A DNA stretch of 47,117 nucleotides from CAZAKZ01 sp964485695. GTDB lineage: Bacteria > Planctomycetota > JAFGQW01. The stretch lies in the NCBI GenBank assembly GCA_964485695.1, contig CAZAKZ010000026.1, forward strand, positions 1 through 47,117, given 5' to 3'. Below the pieces are notes generated by a model. The model saw only the letters and a program-made list of their open reading frames with translations, was not told the origin of the DNA and searched no databases. The position numbers and the translations under genes were made by a program. Shown piece after piece: positions 43,180-47,117 of the stretch; position 1 is the first letter of the stretch; each line of letters starts with the position of its first letter.

Positions 43180-44381
43180 CGGTCGAGCTCTCCGGCAATG
43201 ATGTTCAGAGTGGCCAGCACGGACAGGATGTCGCTGATGACGTGTCCTTTCAACATCTCGTTCAAGGGTTGATAGTTGTAGAAGGACGGCCCGCGCACCC
43301 GGATGCGTAGCGGATGGTGGGTGCCGTCGCCGGACAGGAGGAATCCGAGCTCGCCGTTGGGGGCTTCGGTGGCCGCGTAGAACTCTTTTCCCGCAGGAAG
43401 CTTGAGGCCGTGGCCGTCCATGATCAGCTTGAAGTGGTGGATCAGGGATTCCATCCGGGTATAGACGTCCTTCTTGGGCGGGAGGATGATCTTCGGGTCA
43501 TCCACGTTGACGGGGCCCTCGGGAAGGGCGTCGATGAGCTGCCGAATTATCCTGCAGCTTTCGAGAATTTCACCCAGGCGCACCTGGAACCGGGCATACG
43601 CGTCGGCGTCGTTGGAGATGACCACGTCCCAGTCCAGCTTGTCGTACCCGTAATAGGGAAAGTTCTTGCGCACGTCATAGTCCATGCCCGCGGCCCGGGC
43701 CACCGGGCCGGTGACGCCGTACCGCTCGCAGTCCTCGGCGGAGAAGATGCCCACACCGTGCATACGGTCGGTGAAGATCCGGTTCCGGCCCAGCATGTAC
43801 TGGAGCTCCTTCACCATGGCGGGTAGCCGGCCCAGCATCTCTCTTACCTGGGGCACGAAACCACTGTGGACGTCCCGGGCCAGGCCGCCGACACGGGTGT
43901 AGCTGGAGGTCAGGCGGGTGCCGGACACCGCCTCGAAGATGTCGTAGAGCCGCTCGCGTTCCTCGAAGCACCAGAGCATGACGCTGAAGGCGCCCAGGTC
44001 CATGCCCGCCAGGCCGCAGCATACGGCGTGGTCCGCAACGCGGCTCAGCTCCGCGAGAATGACGCGGATGGCCACGCACCGCGGTGTGGGCTCCACCCCC
44101 AGCATGCCCTCGGCAGCGTGAACCAGTCCGATGTTGTTGTTGAGGGGGGAGAGGTAGTTGAGGCGATCGGTCAGGGTCACGAACTGGGTGAGGCTCCGGT
44201 CCTCGCCCAGCTTCTCGAAGCCCGTATGGAGGTATCCGAGCTGAGGGTCACAGCGTACGATCTCCTCTCCGTCGAGGGTCAGGATCAGGTGCAGAGTGCC
44301 ATGAGTGGCCGGGTGCTGGGGGCCGAAGTTCATGGAGAAGGTGGTCTTGCCGGATCCCGTGGCCGTGTCTGTCGCGTCCAT
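43176..44381 (-). CDS. nuoD: NADH-quinone oxidoreductase subunit D
   Basis: A 401-residue, separately encoded (not fused to NuoC) 49-kDa-type subunit that lines the quinone pocket. I use ATG 44381. The motif FSMNFGPQHPATHGTLHL contains the conserved histidine of the quinone site, and the C-terminal block ends ISDILSVLATLNIIAGELDR, the family's canonical ending. It is related to the large subunit of NiFe hydrogenases, without the metal-binding cysteines. Confidence 0.97.
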   Translation of the reverse strand: MDATDTATGSGKTTFSMNFGPQHPATHGTLHLILTLDGEEIVRCDPQLGYLHTGFEKLGEDRSLTQFVTLTDRLNYLSPLNNNIGLVHAAEGMLGVEPTPRCVAIRVILAELSRVADHAVCCGLAGMDLGAFSVMLWCFEERERLYDIFEAVSGTRLTSSYTRVGGLARDVHSGFVPQVREMLGRLPAMVKELQYMLGRNRIFTDRMHGVGIFSAEDCERYGVTGPVARAAGMDYDVRKNFPYYGYDKLDWDVVISNDADAYARFQVRLGEILESCRIIRQLIDALPEGPVNVDDPKIILPPKKDVYTRMESLIHHFKLIMDGHGLKLPAGKEFYAATEAPNGELGFLLSGDGTHHPLRIRVRGPSFYNYQPLNEMLKGHVISDILSVLATLNIIAGELDR

Positions 44382-44385
44382 CAAT

Positions 44386-44916
44386 CTATTGATCTTTCCC
44401 GTCTTTCACCACCTCGAATCGGTCCCGGTAGCCGATGCCCTCCGTGGGAAAGTCCTTCCGGAGGGGATGGCCCTCGAAATCGTCCGGGCACAGGATGCGC
44501 CGGAGGTCGGGATGCTCCCGGAACGTGATGCCGTAAAGGTCGTAGACTTCGCGTTCCGCCCAGTCGGCCCCGGGAAAGACCGGGATCACCGAGTCCACCT
44601 CCGGCGCTCGGTCTTGCGCTTCCTGGACAAGGGCCCGGATCAGGATCCGCTTGCCCGCACGGAAGTTGGCGAGGGTGTAGAGCACCCCGAACCGGCCCTC
44701 CCGGGCGTCCTGGTGGAGGTAATCGACGCAGGTGAGGTCCACGAACAGCGTGTATCCGCCGCCCGCCTCGGACCGGAGGTGGGTCAGGATCTCACGGATG
44801 CGGTCCGGCCGGACAGTGGCCTGGGGCAGGCCCTGGAAGACCTCCGTATCGATGATCTCCGAGGAAAAGACCGCCCCCAGTCGTTCGAGGTCGCGATCGC
44901 CGTCGCCGTTGTTCAT
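44386..44916 (-). CDS. nuoC: NADH-quinone oxidoreductase subunit C
   Basis: A 176-residue 30-kDa-type subunit. I start at ATG 44916 (MNNGDGDRDLERLGAVF). The signature AEREVYDLYGITFREHPDLR is followed by RILCPDDFEGHPLRKDFP, both highly conserved. It bridges NuoB and NuoD in the hydrophilic arm. It lies 17 bp after nuoB and 4 bp before nuoD. Confidence 0.96.
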   Translation of the reverse strand: MNNGDGDRDLERLGAVFSSEIIDTEVFQGLPQATVRPDRIREILTHLRSEAGGGYTLFVDLTCVDYLHQDAREGRFGVLYTLANFRAGKRILIRALVQEAQDRAPEVDSVIPVFPGADWAEREVYDLYGITFREHPDLRRILCPDDFEGHPLRKDFPTEGIGYRDRFEVVKDGKDQ

Positions 44917-44933
44917 GGTCAGCTGTAGCCGGA

Positions 44934-45425
44934 TCACTCCCCGTGGAGTTTTTGATCCGCGCGTTCCTTTTCGATTTTTTCCTGGATCTGCCTGAGGCCG
45001 TCGATGATGGTCTCGGGCCGCGGCGGGCAGCCCGGAAGATAGACGTCCACAGGAATGAACTGGTCGATGCCCTGGACCAGGGTGTAGGTGTTGAACACGC
45101 CCCCCGTGGAGGCGCAGGCACCCATGGAGATGCACCATTTCGGTTCGGGCATCTGCTTCCAGATCTGGATCAGCACCTTCATCTGCTTGATGGAAACCCG
45201 GCCCGCGACCAGCATCAGGTCGGCCTGGCGGGGGCTGAACCGAAGCACCTCGGCGCCGAACCGGGACAGGTCGTACTTGGAGCACATCACGGCCATCATC
45301 TCGATGGCGCAGCACGCGGTGCCGAACGGGTAGGGCCAGAGGCTGTTCTTGCGGGCCCAGTTGAGGAGGCTGTTCACCTGGGTGACGAGGAATCCGTCTC
45401 CCTTGAGCTTGCTCTCTAGTCCCAT
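44934..45425 (-). CDS. nuoB: NADH-quinone oxidoreductase subunit B
   Basis: A 163-residue subunit holding cluster N2, the last electron carrier before quinone. The tandem cysteines Cys38-Cys39 (GTACCAIEMMA), Cys104 (MGACASTGG) and Cys133 (PGCPPRPE) match E. coli Cys63, 64, 129 and 158 in spacing. I start at ATG 45425 (MGLESKLKGDG). Its first codons overlap the end of nuoA by 10 bp. Confidence 0.97.
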   Translation of the reverse strand: MGLESKLKGDGFLVTQVNSLLNWARKNSLWPYPFGTACCAIEMMAVMCSKYDLSRFGAEVLRFSPRQADLMLVAGRVSIKQMKVLIQIWKQMPEPKWCISMGACASTGGVFNTYTLVQGIDQFIPVDVYLPGCPPRPETIIDGLRQIQEKIEKERADQKLHGE

Positions 45426-45793
45426 TTCAACGCCCCCTTCCGGATGGCGTAGACGAGGCCGAGAGCCAGGAGGGCGAGAAACACGAGCACTTCCACGCAC
45501 AGGATGACGCCGTACCCGGTGTGGGTCGCGGCCAGGCTCCGGTGCACCACGGCCCACCCGATGAGCAGGGCTGCCTCCACGTCGAACAGCAGGAAGAGCA
45601 GCGCCACCATGTAGAACCGCACCCGCAGGGTGTCAGGGACGTCCTGGAGGAGGGGAACCCCGCACTCGTAGGGCGTCAGTTTTCCCGCCGCCCTCTTACG
45701 GGGACCGAGGTAGTAGGAGAGGAGCACCACCGAGATGGGGACGGACAGGGCGAACAGAATGAAGAAGAGGAGGTATGCAGCTTCTTTGTCCAA
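45416..45793 (-). CDS. nuoA: NADH-quinone oxidoreductase subunit A
   Basis: A subunit of about 125 residues with three transmembrane helices, first gene of the nuo block. Signatures are KLTPYECGVP and LRVRFYMVALLFLLFDVEAA, the latter with the acidic residue near the quinone channel. The start is uncertain: there is no ATG. TTG 45793, with GGGTG just upstream, fits the family length; an upstream TTG at 45880 would add 29 residues of unlikely sequence. The 247 bp between it and the methyltransferase gene must hold the nuo promoter, but I see no convincing -35/-10 pair there. Confidence 0.93.
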   Translation of the reverse strand: MDKEAAYLLFFILFALSVPISVVLLSYYLGPRKRAAGKLTPYECGVPLLQDVPDTLRVRFYMVALLFLLFDVEAALLIGWAVVHRSLAATHTGYGVILCVEVLVFLALLALGLVYAIRKGALKWD

Positions 45794-46040
45794 AATCGCA
45801 CCCAGGTGATATGAAACTCTGGATCGGGAAGTGCGGCAAAAGCCCCACTTCCTTTTAGCCAGTAAGGGCTTGAGGAGCAAGAGGGTAACGGAAAACCAGG
45901 GATGAAGGAAGAGATAATCGAGGCGGTGGCTCAGCGGGGAGAAGAAACGAGGGGGAGCGGGTATTCGTGGGGGACGCTGGGAAAGATATCCCGGAGGTCA
46001 TTTTCCCCTGATACCCCTGGATCCTTGCCCGCAAAATGGA

Positions 46041-46892
46041 TCAGGATCGGCTCCTGGATCGTGCCAGAGGCGCGATGGTTTTCGAAGTAAAGTTCGTGAT
46101 CAGGAGTTCACGGATCTCCCGGTTCCCCGCGACCAGGTTGATCTCCCTCCGGTTCTGCACTTCCAGGACATGGAATCCCTGGAACAGATCCCGCACGAAG
46201 GTCGTGTCGCTGTTGCTGAGGGCCCAGCGAACGTTTCCTCGGTCCAGATCCCGGCACAGGTCCGCGAGCCTCGTGTGGTCCTCTGCGCGGAACTGATCCG
46301 CTGTGTAGCGGTTAAAGTCGGAATACCCGCCCAGCCGGTAGTAGGGGGGATCGAAGTAGATGAAGTCCCGGGCCGTGGCGTCCCGGACGCAGTCGGCGAA
46401 GTCACCGCGCCGGATCTCCACGTGCCGGAGTATCTCCGCCACCCGGAGCAGGTTGTCCGGATCGTAATACCTCCGGTCATAGTCGCCGTACGGGACGTTG
46501 AATTGCCCCTTGCGGTTCACGCGAAAGAGGCCGCGAAAGCAGGTCTTGTTCAGGTAGATCAGGTGGGCGGCCCGCCGGAAGACGTCCAGGTCTTCGTGGG
46601 GGAGACTCCGGATCCGGAGATACGCCTCCCGGGTGTTCGCCAGGGAGTCCAGGATCTCCGCCACCCGACCGGCGTCCGTCCGGACCGCCTCGAAGGTATC
46701 CAGCAACCAGTCGTTCCGATCGCCGATGACGGCTCGCCTCGTATCCAGTGCCAGAAGCACGCTGCCCCCACCCACGAAGGGCTCGTAGTAGACACGGTGG
46801 TCCTGCGGGAACCTATCCACCAGGAAGGGGGCAAGTGCCTGCTTGCCTCCCGCCCACTTCAGGATCGGTCTTGCCTTCATTGCCGTTTTCAT
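46041..46892 (-). CDS. Dam-type N6-adenine DNA methyltransferase
   Basis: A 283-residue enzyme of the D12 class, close to Dam in length. The start is ATG 46892 or ATG 46880; neither has a good ribosome site. The AdoMet-binding motif is YYEPFVGGGSVLLAL (about 35-49) after the N-terminal LKWAGGKQ. The catalytic DPPY lies at 181-184 (IYFDPPYY), and a segment NKTCFRGLFRVNRKGQFNVP is typical of this class. The protein methylates adenine, probably in GATC-like sites; the exact target cannot be read. No restriction gene is visible beside it, so it looks like an orphan. It is upstream of nuoA on the same strand but probably a separate unit. Confidence 0.93.
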   Translation of the reverse strand: MKTAMKARPILKWAGGKQALAPFLVDRFPQDHRVYYEPFVGGGSVLLALDTRRAVIGDRNDWLLDTFEAVRTDAGRVAEILDSLANTREAYLRIRSLPHEDLDVFRRAAHLIYLNKTCFRGLFRVNRKGQFNVPYGDYDRRYYDPDNLLRVAEILRHVEIRRGDFADCVRDATARDFIYFDPPYYRLGGYSDFNRYTADQFRAEDHTRLADLCRDLDRGNVRWALSNSDTTFVRDLFQGFHVLEVQNRREINLVAGNREIRELLITNFTSKTIAPLARSRSRS

Positions 46893-46898
46893 GACGGA

Positions 46899-47088
46899 TT
46901 GACTGCCGGGGTAGGGTGCCGTTTCATCAAGAATCTCTGAGCCCGGCTCCCATTTTGTGACTGGACCGCTGATTTGCAAGGGCTACCGCCGTGAGAGTTT
47001 GACGAATTCGGGAAAGAGGAGTAGCCTTTCCCAGGTTGGCGCGATTCGGGAATAACCCCTCTCGGGCTGAGGGATCCCCTCATTTTTT
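46899..47088 (+). ncRNA. Candidate small RNA diverging from the methyltransferase gene
   Basis: TTGACT (46899-46904), a 17-bp spacer and TTTCAT (46922-46927) make a good promoter. An intrinsic terminator follows downstream: TGAGGG/CCCTCA with an ATC loop (47068-47082) and then TTTTTT (47083-47088). No plus-strand gene lies between. The transcript of about 155 nt would contain a perfect 7-bp hairpin (GGGAAAG 47010-47016 with CTTTCCC 47026-47032) whose loop carries AGGAG. No RNA family is recognised. Confidence 0.4.
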
Positions 47089-47117
47089 GTTAACTTATTT
47101 TGCGTAACACATTGTCT

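Noticed and set aside
46041..46892. Restriction-modification system around the methyltransferase
   Set aside because: No restriction endonuclease or specificity gene is visible next to it within the window; the gene could still have a partner beyond the right edge.

Overview
The window is GC-rich, gene-dense bacterial chromosome with no tRNA, rRNA, CRISPR array, insertion sequence or phage gene that I can see. The most likely source is a Planctomycetota-like bacterium or a neighbouring deep phylum. This rests on the chaperone order groEL-groES-groEL-dnaJ-grpE (an arrangement I recall from planctomycetes), many large secreted proteins with TPRs or without recognisable domains, and a TPR-alpha-2-macroglobulin fusion. 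The assignment is an inference; the hisS, groEL and nuo proteins would settle it.

Layout. (1) 1-6150: a TPR plus thioester alpha-2-macroglobulin protein. (2) 6315-8151, minus strand: a start-less gene remnant and a secreted TPR protein. (3) 8454-12962, plus strand: a DJ-1/PfpI protein followed by two alkaline-phosphatase-superfamily proteins; the second lacks key catalytic residues. (4) 13340-14677: a secreted protein of unknown function, ending in an intrinsic terminator. (5) 22311 down to 14713, minus strand: a proteostasis cluster, groEL (long GGM tail), groES, second groEL (no GGM tail), dnaJ, grpE, an FmdB-type zinc ribbon and a secreted SurA/PpiC-like isomerase. (6) 22822-25140, plus strand: a secreted protein with an Arg/Ser-rich part, a Tyr/Trp-rich part and TPRs. 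(7) 25354-27944: hisS and an uncharacterised protein with a Cys/His cluster. (8) 29537 down to 27968, minus strand: a zinc-ribbon membrane protein and an SPFH (band 7) protein whose start region looks frameshifted or coupled to a mini-ORF. (9) 29621-32602: two TPR-only proteins. (10) 45793 down to 32646, minus strand: respiratory complex I in the order nuoA-B-C-D-E-F-G-H-J-K-L-M-N, with nuoI absent. (11) 46892 down to 46041: a Dam-type adenine methyltransferase, with a candidate small RNA diverging from it at the window end.

How the genes work together. The chaperone cluster joins cytosolic folding (two GroELs, GroES, DnaJ, GrpE) with a periplasmic folding factor, which suits a cell that exports many large proteins such as those encoded around it. 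The nuo block is tightly packed with 4-10 bp start/stop overlaps and should give a proton-pumping NADH:quinone oxidoreductase, provided NuoI is encoded elsewhere. Several gene starts carry small coupled reading frames or leader hairpins (groEL, hisS, the SPFH gene, nuoG, the second TPR gene), so translational coupling and leader RNA structure recur here.
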